Numbered from the stretch's first letter, positions 24,018-33,015 are shown. The stretch: 33,307 nt of DNA from Propionibacterium sp. (GCA_012517965.1 JAAYTZ010000038.1:1-33307), one strand, 5' to 3'. Numbers and translations: made by a program. The notes: generated by a model from the letters alone, not told the origin.

Positions 24018-24665
24018 ATGACGCCGCTGCCGATCTTCCCGTTGGGCTCCCCGCTGATGCCCGGGATGCCCGTGGCGCTGCGCGTGTTCGAGCCGCGCTA
24101 CCTGGAGATGATGAGCGACCTGCTCGCCACCGACGCGCGGCGGTTCGGGGTGGTGCTCATCGAACGGGGCCACGAGGTCGGCGGCGGCGACGCCCGCTTC
24201 CGGCTCGGCACCGTCGCCCGCGTCGCGGCCGTGCAGCGCTCCGGCCCCTCGTTGGAGGTCGTCGGCCGGGGCTTCGAGCGCTTCGAGGTCGTCTCGTGGC
24301 TGCCGGACGCCCCCTACCCCCGCGCCGAGGTGCGGCTGCTGCCCGACTTGCCCTGGGCGGACGCCGACGCGGACGTCCTCGTCCGGGCCGAGACGATCGT
24401 GCGGCGGGCCCTCGCGCGGGCGTCCGAGTTCGAGGACCAGGCCTGGCCGGCGACGGTGACGCTGCCCGGCGCGGGGGCCGAGCGGGCGTGGCTGCTGGCC
24501 GGCATCGCCCCCATCGGCCCGCTCGACCGGCACGCGCTGCTCGGCTGCACCTCGACCGTCGAGTTGCTCGACCGCCTGGTGGCCGCCGTCCAGGACGCCG
24601 ACGAGGCGCGCTCGTTCGGCGTCCGGCCCGAGCCGGGGGCCGGGGAGCCGGACGAGGACGACTGA
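24018..24665 (+). CDS. LON peptidase N-terminal (substrate-binding) domain protein
   Basis: 215 residues carrying only the LON N-domain: PLPIFPLGSPLMPGMPVALRVFEPRYLEM at the start, then LGTVARV and VVGRGFERFEV. No AAA+ or protease domain follows, as is usual for these stand-alone proteins of unknown role. The C-terminus is an acidic tail. CACCCT ends seven bases before the ATG, fitting a near-leaderless transcript divergent from the HAD gene, whose start is 58 bp away. Confidence 0.9.
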   Translation: MTPLPIFPLGSPLMPGMPVALRVFEPRYLEMMSDLLATDARRFGVVLIERGHEVGGGDARFRLGTVARVAAVQRSGPSLEVVGRGFERFEVVSWLPDAPYPRAEVRLLPDLPWADADADVLVRAETIVRRALARASEFEDQAWPATVTLPGAGAERAWLLAGIAPIGPLDRHALLGCTSTVELLDRLVAAVQDADEARSFGVRPEPGAGEPDEDD

Positions 24666-24689
24666 GGCTCCGCGGGCTAGTCTCGACGG

Positions 24690-25576
24690 GTGGAGGGTCG
24701 GCTGCGGGCGGTGGCGATCACGGCGATCGCACCCCTGGCGTGGGGCGGCTACTACGTGGTCGTCCGCAACGTGCTGCCCGACGACGTGCCGCTGTTCGGT
24801 GCCGCGGTCCGGGCCCTGCCCGCCGGGCTGGTGCTCATGCTCCTCACCCGCACCCTGCCGCGCGGCGCCTGGTGGTGGAGAAGCGCGATCGTCTCGCTGC
24901 TCACGATGGTGGGCTTCCTCATCCTGATCTACCTGGCGGGCGCCCGGCTGCCGTCGTCGATCGCCTCCACCGTCATGGCGCTCAACCCCGTCGTCATGAT
25001 GCTGCTGTCGCTGCTGCTGCTGCGCGAGCGGCTCCGCCGCGTCGCCCTGCTCGGCGCGGCCGCCGGGCTGGTCGGGGTCGCGCTGCTCGTGGGCGTCTCG
25101 GCGACGCCGATCGACCCGGTCGGGCTCGTGGCGTCGGTGGCGGCCATGCTGTCGGGCGCGATCGGCTACGTGCTGACGCAGCGCTGGCGACCGCCGGTGC
25201 CGCCGACGACGTTCGTGGCCTGGCAGCTGATGTGGGCCGGGGTGATCCTCACCCCGATCGCGCTCGTCTTCGAGGGCTCCCGCCCGCGCTGAGCGCCGCC
25301 GAGGTCGCGGGGTTCGCCTACCTGTCGCTGATCGCGACGATGGCGGCCTACATCGCCTGGTTCCACGGCCTCGCCCACCTGCCCGCCGGCACCGTCGGCC
25401 TCATCGGCCTGCTCAACCCGCTCACGGGCACGCTGCTGGGCATCGCGATCGCCGGGGAGGTGCTGACGCCGCTGCAGATCGTCGTCTGCGTCGCGATCCT
25501 CGCCGGGGTGGCCGCCGGCATCCCCCGCCGCCGGCACGACGCCGCCGAGCGCGTCGCGGCGTCCGAACGCACCTAA
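24690..25576 (+). pseudogene. EamA/DMT-family transporter, frameshifted
   Basis: The frame from GTG 24690 encodes about 200 residues of a ten-helix drug/metabolite transporter, ending at a TGA at 25290. The remaining helices (AGFAYLSLIATMAAYIAWFHG to the C-terminus at 25576) are in a second frame. One missing C in the CCC run at 25279-25281 restores a single reading frame of about 295 residues, the normal length. The break is therefore a one-base deletion, either a real mutation or a sequencing error in a short homopolymer. A leaderless promoter (TAGTCT, 6 bases before GTG) is intact. Confidence 0.85.
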
Positions 25577-25655
25577 GGTCGCGACCAAGGGAGGCGCGAC
25601 GGCGAGCGGACTAGTAGATTGCCTGCCACGCAGCGTCACTCGAAGAGGAGTTCGC

Positions 25656-26720
25656 ATGAGGATCGCAGTCAAGTACGGGGCGCTCAGCACGGCGCCGCTG
25701 GTCGGCCCCGACGGCCACGCGGTCACCGAGAGCGGGCAGGCCACGATGGCCCGCCGCCTGCTCGAGCTGTACCCGGGGGCGGTGGTCGTCGGCAACGAGG
25801 CCCAGCTCACCCCCGAGTTCGAGATCGTGACCCTGGGCTCCCTCGACCCCGAGAACACCCTCGTCATCAACCTGGACGTCCTGGACAGCGTCTGCGTCTT
25901 CCAGCGCCTGCACCGCGGCGGCGCCGAGCCGAAGATCATGAACTTCCAGTGGATCAACCCCTCCACCTACCACCACCCGGTCAACTTCGCCGCGCTGGGC
26001 CTGTCGTACGCCTTCTTCCCGACGTTCTGCTCGGGCGAGCGCACCGCCGCCGAGGTGCGCGAGATCGTGTCCCGCTGGGCCATCCCGTCGCTGGCGAACC
26101 GGGCCCGGATCGCCTCGTCCGAGCTCGGCATCGACGCCTCGCGCCCCGTCTCCCACAGCGACCTGGACGAGCCGATCGTCCTGTACCCCGCGATCACGAT
26201 GGACGCCCGCAAGCAGCCGGGCGAGTTCTTCAAGATCGTGGCCAACGTCGCCCGCCGGACGCCGATCCGGGTCGTGGCCCGCCTCGCGCCGTCCGCCCTG
26301 ACCACGACGCCGGCGCTCCACCTGGCCACCCAGCGCTGGTCGAAGGTGACGCCGCTGCTGTCGTCGCAGGACGACTACTGGACCGAACTGTCGCGCACCA
26401 CCGCGTTCGTGGCCACCGCCGTGGAGGAGGCCTACGGCCTGCAGTACGTCGAGGCGATGCGCGCCGGCGCGATCGGCATCCTGCCGAACCGTCCGTGGGC
26501 GAAGCGGCTGGTGCCCGACACCTACCCGTACCTGTACAACACGACCGCCGAGGCCGAGGAGATGCTCTACGAGGCGGTGACCAACCCGCAACTGGCCTCC
26601 GACAAGGTCGACGAGGCCGTGGGCGGCGGGCACTTCACCTCGTGGATCCGTGAACATCACGACCGCACGCGCTTCGACCAGGCCTTCAAGGCCAAGGTCA
26701 ACGAGTGGTTCGCGGTCTGA
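25656..26720 (+). CDS. GT-B fold glycosyltransferase (GT4-like), unknown acceptor
   Basis: 354 residues. The C-terminal nucleotide-sugar motif E-x7-E appears as EAYGLQYVE (Glu258 and Glu266) followed by AMRAGAIGILPN, typical of retaining GT4 enzymes. The N-terminal half is less canonical (HPVNFAALGLSYAFFPTFC) and contains no membrane helix. It has a GAGGAG site seven bases before the ATG and a TAGATT-like -10 near 25614. A hairpin follows, so it is a single-gene transcript. Acceptor unknown; the downstream GT2 and acyltransferase suggest an envelope polysaccharide, but they are separated by the PTS gene. Confidence 0.7.
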   Translation: MRIAVKYGALSTAPLVGPDGHAVTESGQATMARRLLELYPGAVVVGNEAQLTPEFEIVTLGSLDPENTLVINLDVLDSVCVFQRLHRGGAEPKIMNFQWINPSTYHHPVNFAALGLSYAFFPTFCSGERTAAEVREIVSRWAIPSLANRARIASSELGIDASRPVSHSDLDEPIVLYPAITMDARKQPGEFFKIVANVARRTPIRVVARLAPSALTTTPALHLATQRWSKVTPLLSSQDDYWTELSRTTAFVATAVEEAYGLQYVEAMRAGAIGILPNRPWAKRLVPDTYPYLYNTTAEAEEMLYEAVTNPQLASDKVDEAVGGGHFTSWIREHHDRTRFDQAFKAKVNEWFAV

Positions 26721-26739
26721 CCGCCCCCGCCGCCCGCCT

Positions 26740-26770
26740 CCGGCCGTCCGATCACCGATCGGGCGGCCGG
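26740..26770 (+). terminator. Terminator-like hairpin after glycosyltransferase gene
   Basis: CCGGCCGTCCGATC pairs with GATCGGGCGGCCGG (one G-U pair) around the loop ACC, 19 bases after the stop. No U-tract follows, as is usual at this GC content. Confidence 0.7.
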
Positions 26771-26833
26771 TCCGTCTCGGACCGATTCCCACCGAAATGC
26801 CGGTGGCGAAGCTGCCCCATCGGGCCCGGATAG

Positions 26834-26954
26834 GACTAGTCTCCTAGCGGGACCGCCCGTGTGCGCACGGCTCCGGCCCCGACCGGTCGGGAGAGCCCCT
26901 CGGCGGTCCCGCACCGTGAACCTTCCATCCGTTCCTCCCCCTGAAGGAAGATCC
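26834..26954 (+). promoter_or_regulatory. PTS gene promoter and leader
   Basis: TAGTCT (26837-26842) is a -10 candidate, within GACTAGTC, an 8-bp palindrome. About 105 bases of leader follow before GAAGGAAG and the ATG. The leader is long for this window, but I see no clear antiterminator hairpin of the BglG/LicT type. Confidence 0.4.
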
Positions 26955-29081
26955 ATGGCAGCAACACCTGCTGAGGACATCGTCGCCGGCGTCGGTGGTC
27001 CCCAGAACATCGAAAGCGTCACGCACTGCGCGACGCGCCTGCGCTTCCAGCTCCGGGACGCCGCCAAGGTCGACCAGGCCCGCCTCGACGCGATCCCGGC
27101 CGTGATGGGCACCGTCCCCCAGAGCGGCGATCGTTACCAGGTGGTCATCGGCGGCGGCGTCCAGACGGTCTACAACGACATCATCAACCTGCCCGCGATG
27201 GCCGGGAACAAGGCGGCCCCCACCGACGCCGAGATCAAGGCCGCCGCCCGGGCCCAGGTGCGCGGCAAGTTCCACTGGCTCGACAGCTTCTTCGAGTACC
27301 TGGCCGACTCGTTCCGGCCGATCCTCGGCGTGCTGCTCGGCGGCTCGCTCATCATCGCGATCGCGGCCGTCCTGGACGCCCTGGGCATCGTCCCCTTCCA
27401 GGGCGTGGACCGGGCCGTGGAAGCCGGCGCGAGCTGGATCTTCTGGGACGCGATGTGGCGCGCGGTCCTCTACTTCCTGCCGATCATGGTCGCCTACAAC
27501 GCGTCCAAGAAGCTGAACGTGGATCCCTGGCTGGGCGGAACGATCATGGCCGCCCTCTTCACCCCCGAGTTCATGAGCCTGGGCGCGAAGAAGTATGTCG
27601 AGACCGCGGCGGGCAGCGGCCTGTACCAGCAGGTGCAGGGCTTCCCGGACACCGTGTGCACCACCAACCCGACGCTGGGCACCGAGTCGTGCGTGGCCAC
27701 CATCTTCGGCCTGCCCATGCAGCTCAACGGCTACGGCGGCCAGGTGTTCGTGCCGCTGATGATGGTCGCGGTGCTGGCGCTGGTCTACCGCGGCTTGAAG
27801 AAGATCTTCCCCGAGAACATCCAGATGGTGTTCGTGCCGTTCTTCTCGCTGCTGATCATGATCCCGGTGACCGCCTTCCTCATCGGCCCCCTCGGCGTCT
27901 GGCTGGGCACGGGCCTCGGCACCGGCCTGGCGTGGCTCAACGGCAACGCGCCGATCATCTTCGCGATCCTGATCCCGCTGCTGTACCCCTTCCTGGTCCC
28001 CCTGGGCCTGCACTGGCCGCTCAACGCCCTGATGCTGGCGAACATCCAGACCCTCGGCTACGACTTCATCCAGGGCCCCATGGGGTCGTGGAACTTCGCG
28101 TGCTTCGGCGCGACCGCCGGCGTCCTGGTCCTGGCCGCCCGCGAGAAGGACAACGAGATGCGGCAGACCGCCACCGGCGCCCTCGCCGCCGGCCTGCTCG
28201 GCGGCATCTCGGAGCCGTCGCTGTACGGCATCCACCTGCGGTTCAAGCGGATCTACCCGCGCATGCTGGTCGGCTGTCTCGTCGGCGGCCTCATCACCGG
28301 CCTGCTCGGCGGCGTGAAGACCCAGGCGTTCGCCTTCACCTCGCTGCTCACCATCCCGGTGTTCGAGCCGATCTGGAAGTACTCGATCGCCATCGCCGCC
28401 GCGTTCGCCACCGCGATGATCCTCGTGATCGTCTCCGGCTACAAGGACAAGGTCGCCCCCGAGCTCGCCACCGCCGGCGCCCCCGCCGCGATGGCGGCCC
28501 CCGCGGCCCCCGCGAGCGTCACCGCCCCCGCCGCGGCCGCGGCCCCCGCCGCCCACTTCGCCGGCGCCGACGTGCACCACAAGCCGGCGACGGTCCCGGG
28601 CACGATCACCCAGATCCCGTCGCCCCTGGAGGGCACGGTCCTGCCGCTGGCCGACGTGCCCGATCCGGTGTTCGCCAAGGGCACCGTCGGCAAGGGCGTC
28701 GGCATCGACCCGACCGGCGACACGGTGTACGCGCCGGCGTCCGGCACGGTCATCGTGGCCCAGGCCACCGGCCACGCCTTCGGCCTGCGGCTCGACGACG
28801 GCATCGACCTGCTCATCCACGTGGGCATCGACACCGTCCAGTTGGGCGGCAAGGGCTTCCAGGTCAAGGTCGCCAAGGGTGACCGCGTCGAGGCCGGGAC
28901 GCCGCTGGTCACCTTCGACCGCGCGGTCATCGAGGAGGCCGGCTACTCGCTGGTCACCCCGGTGCTGGTCACGAACTCCAAGAAGTTCGGCGACGTGATC
29001 CAGGCCGCGTCCGGCCAGGTCGAGATCGGCCAGCCGGTGATGATCGTCGTCGCCAAGGAGGCCGCGCCCGCCGAGGCCTGA
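26955..29081 (+). CDS. PTS permease IIBCA, beta-glucoside type
   Basis: 708 residues, all three sugar-specific PTS domains in one chain. EIIB (1-75) has phospho-Cys25 in THCATRLRF. EIIC (about 105-500) has ten or so helices with GISEPSLYGI near the sugar site. An Ala/Pro-rich linker (about 505-545) leads to EIIA (about 555-705) with phospho-His622 in LLIHVGIDTVQLGG. The B-C-A order is that of BglF/BglP transporters of beta-glucosides; sucrose or trehalose relatives share it, so the sugar is open. No 6-phospho-glycosidase, regulator or antiterminator gene is adjacent, which is unusual. The ATG was chosen for its GAAGGAAG ribosome site. Confidence 0.93.
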   Translation: MAATPAEDIVAGVGGPQNIESVTHCATRLRFQLRDAAKVDQARLDAIPAVMGTVPQSGDRYQVVIGGGVQTVYNDIINLPAMAGNKAAPTDAEIKAAARAQVRGKFHWLDSFFEYLADSFRPILGVLLGGSLIIAIAAVLDALGIVPFQGVDRAVEAGASWIFWDAMWRAVLYFLPIMVAYNASKKLNVDPWLGGTIMAALFTPEFMSLGAKKYVETAAGSGLYQQVQGFPDTVCTTNPTLGTESCVATIFGLPMQLNGYGGQVFVPLMMVAVLALVYRGLKKIFPENIQMVFVPFFSLLIMIPVTAFLIGPLGVWLGTGLGTGLAWLNGNAPIIFAILIPLLYPFLVPLGLHWPLNALMLANIQTLGYDFIQGPMGSWNFACFGATAGVLVLAAREKDNEMRQTATGALAAGLLGGISEPSLYGIHLRFKRIYPRMLVGCLVGGLITGLLGGVKTQAFAFTSLLTIPVFEPIWKYSIAIAAAFATAMILVIVSGYKDKVAPELATAGAPAAMAAPAAPASVTAPAAAAAPAAHFAGADVHHKPATVPGTITQIPSPLEGTVLPLADVPDPVFAKGTVGKGVGIDPTGDTVYAPASGTVIVAQATGHAFGLRLDDGIDLLIHVGIDTVQLGGKGFQVKVAKGDRVEAGTPLVTFDRAVIEEAGYSLVTPVLVTNSKKFGDVIQAASGQVEIGQPVMIVVAKEAAPAEA

Positions 29082-29095
29082 CCGGCACCACCGCA

Positions 29096-29131
29096 CCGGG
29101 CCGCCGGTCCCCCAGGGGGCCGGCGGCCCGG
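29096..29131 (+). terminator. Strong hairpin after PTS gene
   Basis: A 17-bp stem (one G-U pair) pairs bases 29096-29112 with 29115-29131 around a 2-base loop, 15 bases after the stop. It is almost entirely G and C and lacks a U-tract. Confidence 0.75.
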
Positions 29132-29216
29132 TCCGCGTCCGGCGCCCTCCCGCCGGGCGGCGTCCGGGCGGGCGCGCACGCCGGGCGGGCCGAAGGGCGT
29201 CCAGTAGCCTGACGCC

Positions 29217-30284
29217 GTGCAGGCGTCCCCGAAACGACCGCTCGTCAGCGTGATCGTCCCCGTGTACAAGGTGGAGGACTACCTCCCGCGGTGCCTGGAC
29301 TCGATCCTGGGGCAGACGTACGGCAACCTCGAGATCATCCTCGTCAACGACGGCTCCCCCGACGGCTGCGGCGACATCATGACCGCCTACGCGGCGCGCG
29401 ACCGCCGCATCCGGTTGGTGTTCCAGACCAACCAGGGCCTGGGGGCGGCCCGCAACCGGGGGCTGTCGATCGCCACCGGCGAGTACGTGGTGATGATCGA
29501 CAGCGACGACTACGTGGCCCCCGACTACGTCTCGCGGATGGTGCGGCTGGCGAGCCGCACGAGCGCCGACGTCGTCATCTGCAACTTCTTCTTCGTGCTC
29601 CCCTCCGGGGTCAAGATCCCGTTCCCGCTGATGACCGCGCGCCGCACCCTCACCGGCGACCAGGCGGGCCAGCGGGCGCTCGACCTCCTGAGCATCCCCA
29701 CGTTCGCCTGGAACAAGCTCTACCGCCGGACCCTGTTCACCGACCCGGGCAGCACCTTCCCGTCGATCTACTACGAGGACGTCGCCACGATCACCCGGGT
29801 GCTCGCCCGCGCCGACCGGGTGGCCGTCACCCACAAGCCCCTCTACCACTACTGCCTCCGGAAGACGGGCATCGTGGGCAACTTCCACGGCCGCAACGTC
29901 CGCGACTACCTGCACGCGGTCAACATCATCCGGCACTTCATCTGGGACGAGGACCTCTGGCACGTGTGGCGCCGGCCCTACCGGGGCTTCCTGCGCCGCG
30001 TCGAGACCCACCTGGTCGTATCGATCCAGTCCCGCCACGACCTGCCGCTGCGCGACCGGTTGGCGGCCAGCCGCCGCGTCGTCCGGGAGATCCGCCGGCT
30101 GCGGGCCGCCCCGTCGGCCGCGCCCCGCGGCCCCGACCACAGCCTCGACCTCGACCCGGAGGAGGTGTTCCGCGACCTGGTGCCGGGGCGGGACGCCCAC
30201 CGCTCCGCCGCGTCCCGCCGTCGCCCGCGACGCGTCCGGGTCGCCCCGCCACGGCCGCGGCGCCACCGGTCGACCGCCACGTGA
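29217..30284 (+). CDS. Family 2 glycosyltransferase
   Basis: 355 residues. The GT-A domain (about 9-230) shows VSVIVPVYKVEDYLPRCLDS, the NDGSPD motif, a GLGAARNRG block and the metal-binding DSDD (95-98). Thereafter come a WNKLYRR segment and a YYEDVAT acceptor motif. The last 40 residues are Arg/Pro-rich and probably disordered. There is no membrane helix. Start is leaderless GTG with TAGCCT 6 bases before it. The family builds capsule, teichoic acid or lipid-linked sugars; the acceptor cannot be told. Confidence 0.88.
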   Translation: MQASPKRPLVSVIVPVYKVEDYLPRCLDSILGQTYGNLEIILVNDGSPDGCGDIMTAYAARDRRIRLVFQTNQGLGAARNRGLSIATGEYVVMIDSDDYVAPDYVSRMVRLASRTSADVVICNFFFVLPSGVKIPFPLMTARRTLTGDQAGQRALDLLSIPTFAWNKLYRRTLFTDPGSTFPSIYYEDVATITRVLARADRVAVTHKPLYHYCLRKTGIVGNFHGRNVRDYLHAVNIIRHFIWDEDLWHVWRRPYRGFLRRVETHLVVSIQSRHDLPLRDRLAASRRVVREIRRLRAAPSAAPRGPDHSLDLDPEEVFRDLVPGRDAHRSAASRRRPRRVRVAPPRPRRHRSTAT

Positions 30285-30330
30285 TCCGGGGCCGGCGCCG
30301 ATCGCGGCGCGGCCCGGCTACCGTGGCGCC

Positions 30331-30921
30331 GTGATCCCCGCGCTCGCCGGCCTGCTCACCGGGCTGTCCCTCATCGTCGCCATCGGCGCGCAGAACGCCT
30401 GGGTGCTGCGACAGGGCATCCGGCGCGAGCACATCGGGCTGGTGGTCGCGCTGTGCGCCGTGTCGGACGCCCTGCTGATCGTGGCCGGAACCCTCGGCGT
30501 CGGCGTCCTGGTGACGACGTTCCCCGCGGTGCTGGTCGTGCTCAAGTGGGGCGGCGTCGCCTACCTGGTGTGGTTCGCGGTCGCCTCGTTCCGGTCCGCG
30601 GTGCGGGCCCGCGGCCTGACCGAGGCGGCGCCGCGGTCGGCCGGCTCGGTTGTCGCGACGACGCTGGCCCTCACCTACCTGAACCCGCACGTCTACCTGG
30701 ACACCGTCGTGATGCTCGGCAACCTCGCCAACCAGTACGGCACCCAGCGCTGGATGTTCGCGGCAGGCGCCGTCGCCGGGTCGCTCGCCTGGTTCACCGG
30801 GCTGGGGTTCGGGGCCCGCGCGCTGGCCCGGCCCCTGGCGCGGCCCGCCGTCTGGCGCGTCATCGACACGGCGATCGGGCTCGTCATGCTGGGGATCGCG
30901 CTGAAGCTGGCCACCCTGTAG
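30331..30921 (+). CDS. LysE/ArgO-family amino-acid exporter
   Basis: 196 residues with six predicted membrane helices. The family signature GLSLIVAIGAQNAWVLRQGI is near the N-terminus, and LTYLNPHVYLDTVVMLG gives the second conserved block. Members export lysine and arginine or related basic amino acids. Leaderless GTG start: TACCGT is 6 bases upstream. A LysG/ArgP-type regulator, often divergent from this gene, is not present. Confidence 0.92.
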   Translation: MIPALAGLLTGLSLIVAIGAQNAWVLRQGIRREHIGLVVALCAVSDALLIVAGTLGVGVLVTTFPAVLVVLKWGGVAYLVWFAVASFRSAVRARGLTEAAPRSAGSVVATTLALTYLNPHVYLDTVVMLGNLANQYGTQRWMFAAGAVAGSLAWFTGLGFGARALARPLARPAVWRVIDTAIGLVMLGIALKLATL

Positions 30922-30994
30922 AGGCGCGGAGCACCCTGGAGGGGGCGCGGAGCGCCTCCCCGGAAATGTCGGCGCCCCGCCTTAGCCTGCCCGC

Positions 30995-32947
30995 ATGTCC
31001 ACGACGATCGACCGCCCGTTCGGGTTGGACGCCGAGAGCCTCGGCGACGCACTTCCCGCGTCGCGGCCCGTGCGTCCGAGCCGCCCGGGGGCGTCCGGCC
31101 GCTTCGCCGGCCTCGACGGCGTCCGGGCCGTGGCGATCCTGAGCGTGCTGGTGTTCCACCTGTACGCCGGGTGGCTGCCGGGCGGGTTCCTCGGGGTGGA
31201 CGTCTTCTTCGTCATCTCCGGCTTCCTCATCACCAGCCTGCTGATCCGCGAGCGCGCCACGAAGGGGCGCATCGACCTGCGCGCCTTCTGGACCCGCCGG
31301 GCCCGCCGGCTCCTGCCCGCCCTCGCGGTGTGCGTCGGGGTGAGCGCCCTGGTCGCCCGCGCGGTGAGCAGCGACCTCGTGGTGGGGCTGCCGCGGCAGG
31401 TGCTCGGGGCCGCCACCTTCTCGACGAACTGGCTGGAGATCGCCGGCGGCGCCAGCTACTTCGACCAGACGGCGCCGACGCTGTTCATGAACTTCTGGTC
31501 GCTGGCGGTCGAGGAGCAGTTCTACCTGGTCTGGCCGCTCGCCACGATCGGGCTGCTCGCGGCCCTGGCGCCCCGCCTCCGGGCCGCGGTGCCGGCCGTG
31601 GCGGCGGTCGTCTCCACGGTGTTGATGGCCGTGCTGTACGTGCCGGACGCCGACGCCACCCGCGTCTACTACGGCACCGACACCCACCTGATGGGGCTGA
31701 TGATCGGGGCGGCGCTGGCGTTCGCGTGGGCGTCCGAGTTGCGCGGCCGCCTGGCCGACTGGGTGACCCGCGGACGCCGCTGGTCCGGCCCGCTGGCCCT
31801 GCTCACGCTGCTGGTGCTCATGCTGGTGCTGTCGGAGGAGTCGCCGATCACCTTCCGCGGGGGGTTCGCGCTGGCGTCCCTGGTCACCGGGGTGCTCGTG
31901 CTCGCCACGGTGGCCCGCGCGGACGGCGCCGGCCGGCCGCTGCGGCGCACCGCCTGGCAGCGGGTCCTGGACGCCCCGGCGGCCACCTGGGTCGGTGAGC
32001 GCTCCTACGGGCTGTACCTGTGGCACTGGCCGGTGATCCTGATCGTCGACCAGCTCTGGCTGACCACCCCCGGGTCGGCCGAGTTCGCCGCGCGCAGCCT
32101 CCTGGCCGTCGTACTGACGGGGCTGGCGGCCGAGGCGTCCTACCGGTGGGTGGAGACCCCGGTCCGCGTCGACGGCTTCCGCGCCACCGGAGGCCGCGTG
32201 CTCGTCGCGCTGCGCCGGCTCTCGCCGCGCCGGCTCCGGGCGGCCGTCGGCGTCGGCGTCCTGACGGGCGCCTGCCTGGTCGCGACGATCGCGACGGCGC
32301 CGACGGAGTCCGCGACGGCCCGGCTGTTGCGGCAGAACGCGGGCGTCGCGGCCGGCGCGCAGGCCCAGCCCTCCCCCGGCACCGCGGTCACCCCGGCGCC
32401 GCAGACGTGGGCGATGCCCACCGGCGACGAGATCGACGGCTTCGGCGACTCGGTCATGGTCGGGTCCGTGGCGGCCCTCCAGCTCTACTTCCCCGGCATC
32501 CGGCTGGACGCCGTGAGCAACCGGTACGTGCGCGACGGCCTGGCCGCGATCCAGGCGCGCGGCGCCGACACGCGGCGCGCCGTCGTCCTCGGGTTCGGCA
32601 TGAACGCCGGCGTGAACGCCGACGAGTTCCGGTCGTTGCTGGACGCCCTCGGCCCCGACCGGATGGTGGTGGTCGTGAACCTGTACGGCACGTTCGCCCG
32701 CGTGCAGGAGGACAACGCCGCCATCGCCCAGGCCGTCGCCGGCCGCCCCAACGTGATCGTGGCCGACTGGTACGCCACGGTGGCGGGCTCGCCCGCCGGG
32801 CTCCTGCAGTCCGACCGGAAGCACCCCAGCCTGCGTGGCTCGCACGTGTACGCGCGGACGATCCAGCAGGCGTTCGCGACGCTGTCGGAGCGCCACACGA
32901 GCGTGCCGGTCACCGGGCTCGCCGAGTACCCGCTGCCCCGGCGCTGA
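30995..32947 (+). CDS. OafA/OatA-type membrane acyltransferase with SGNH domain
   Basis: 650 residues. The acyltransferase-3 domain (about 37-390) has roughly ten helices, starting GLDGVRAVAILSVLVFHLY with the conserved His, then FLGVDVFFVISGFLIT and FWSLAVEEQFYLVWP. After a helix near 412-432 the exported C-terminal SGNH domain (about 470-635) has block I as GFGDSVMVGS and the Asp/His block as DRKHPSLRGSH. Such proteins O-acetylate peptidoglycan, teichoic acid or exopolysaccharide. The ATG is leaderless (TAGCCT 6 bases before). The 3' end runs into a 28-bp tandem repeat. Confidence 0.93.
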   Translation: MSTTIDRPFGLDAESLGDALPASRPVRPSRPGASGRFAGLDGVRAVAILSVLVFHLYAGWLPGGFLGVDVFFVISGFLITSLLIRERATKGRIDLRAFWTRRARRLLPALAVCVGVSALVARAVSSDLVVGLPRQVLGAATFSTNWLEIAGGASYFDQTAPTLFMNFWSLAVEEQFYLVWPLATIGLLAALAPRLRAAVPAVAAVVSTVLMAVLYVPDADATRVYYGTDTHLMGLMIGAALAFAWASELRGRLADWVTRGRRWSGPLALLTLLVLMLVLSEESPITFRGGFALASLVTGVLVLATVARADGAGRPLRRTAWQRVLDAPAATWVGERSYGLYLWHWPVILIVDQLWLTTPGSAEFAARSLLAVVLTGLAAEASYRWVETPVRVDGFRATGGRVLVALRRLSPRRLRAAVGVGVLTGACLVATIATAPTESATARLLRQNAGVAAGAQAQPSPGTAVTPAPQTWAMPTGDEIDGFGDSVMVGSVAALQLYFPGIRLDAVSNRYVRDGLAAIQARGADTRRAVVLGFGMNAGVNADEFRSLLDALGPDRMVVVVNLYGTFARVQEDNAAIAQAVAGRPNVIVADWYATVAGSPAGLLQSDRKHPSLRGSHVYARTIQQAFATLSERHTSVPVTGLAEYPLPRR

Positions 32948-33015
32948 CGCGCCCGCGACCCTGCCCCGGCGCCGACACGCCCGCGACCCTGCCCATGCGC
33001 CGACGTGCGCCTGCC
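32933..33015. repeat. 28-bp tandem repeat, about three copies
   Basis: Unit 1 (32933-32960) and unit 2 (32961-32988) differ at only 2 of 28 positions; unit 3 (32989-33015) is partial and diverged. The first unit includes the stop codon of the acyltransferase gene, so copy-number change would leave the protein intact. Confidence 0.75.

Noticed and set aside
20619-24533. A 1304-codon minus-strand open frame
   Set aside because: It is out of frame with the MATE, radical SAM and HAD genes it covers, Arg/Gly/Pro-rich and of no family. It is a third-position GC artefact.
21206-25576. A very long plus-strand frame as a giant gene
   Set aside because: It is antisense to three real genes. Only its last 95 codons are real and belong to the frameshifted EamA transporter.
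26834-26954. A BglG/LicT-type antitermination leader before the PTS gene
   Set aside because: I could not find the RAT-like element or a terminator hairpin in the leader.
26844-30266. An 1140-codon minus-strand open frame
   Set aside because: It is antisense to the PTS and GT2 genes and has repetitive Asp/His/Gly/Val composition, as shadow frames show at this GC content.
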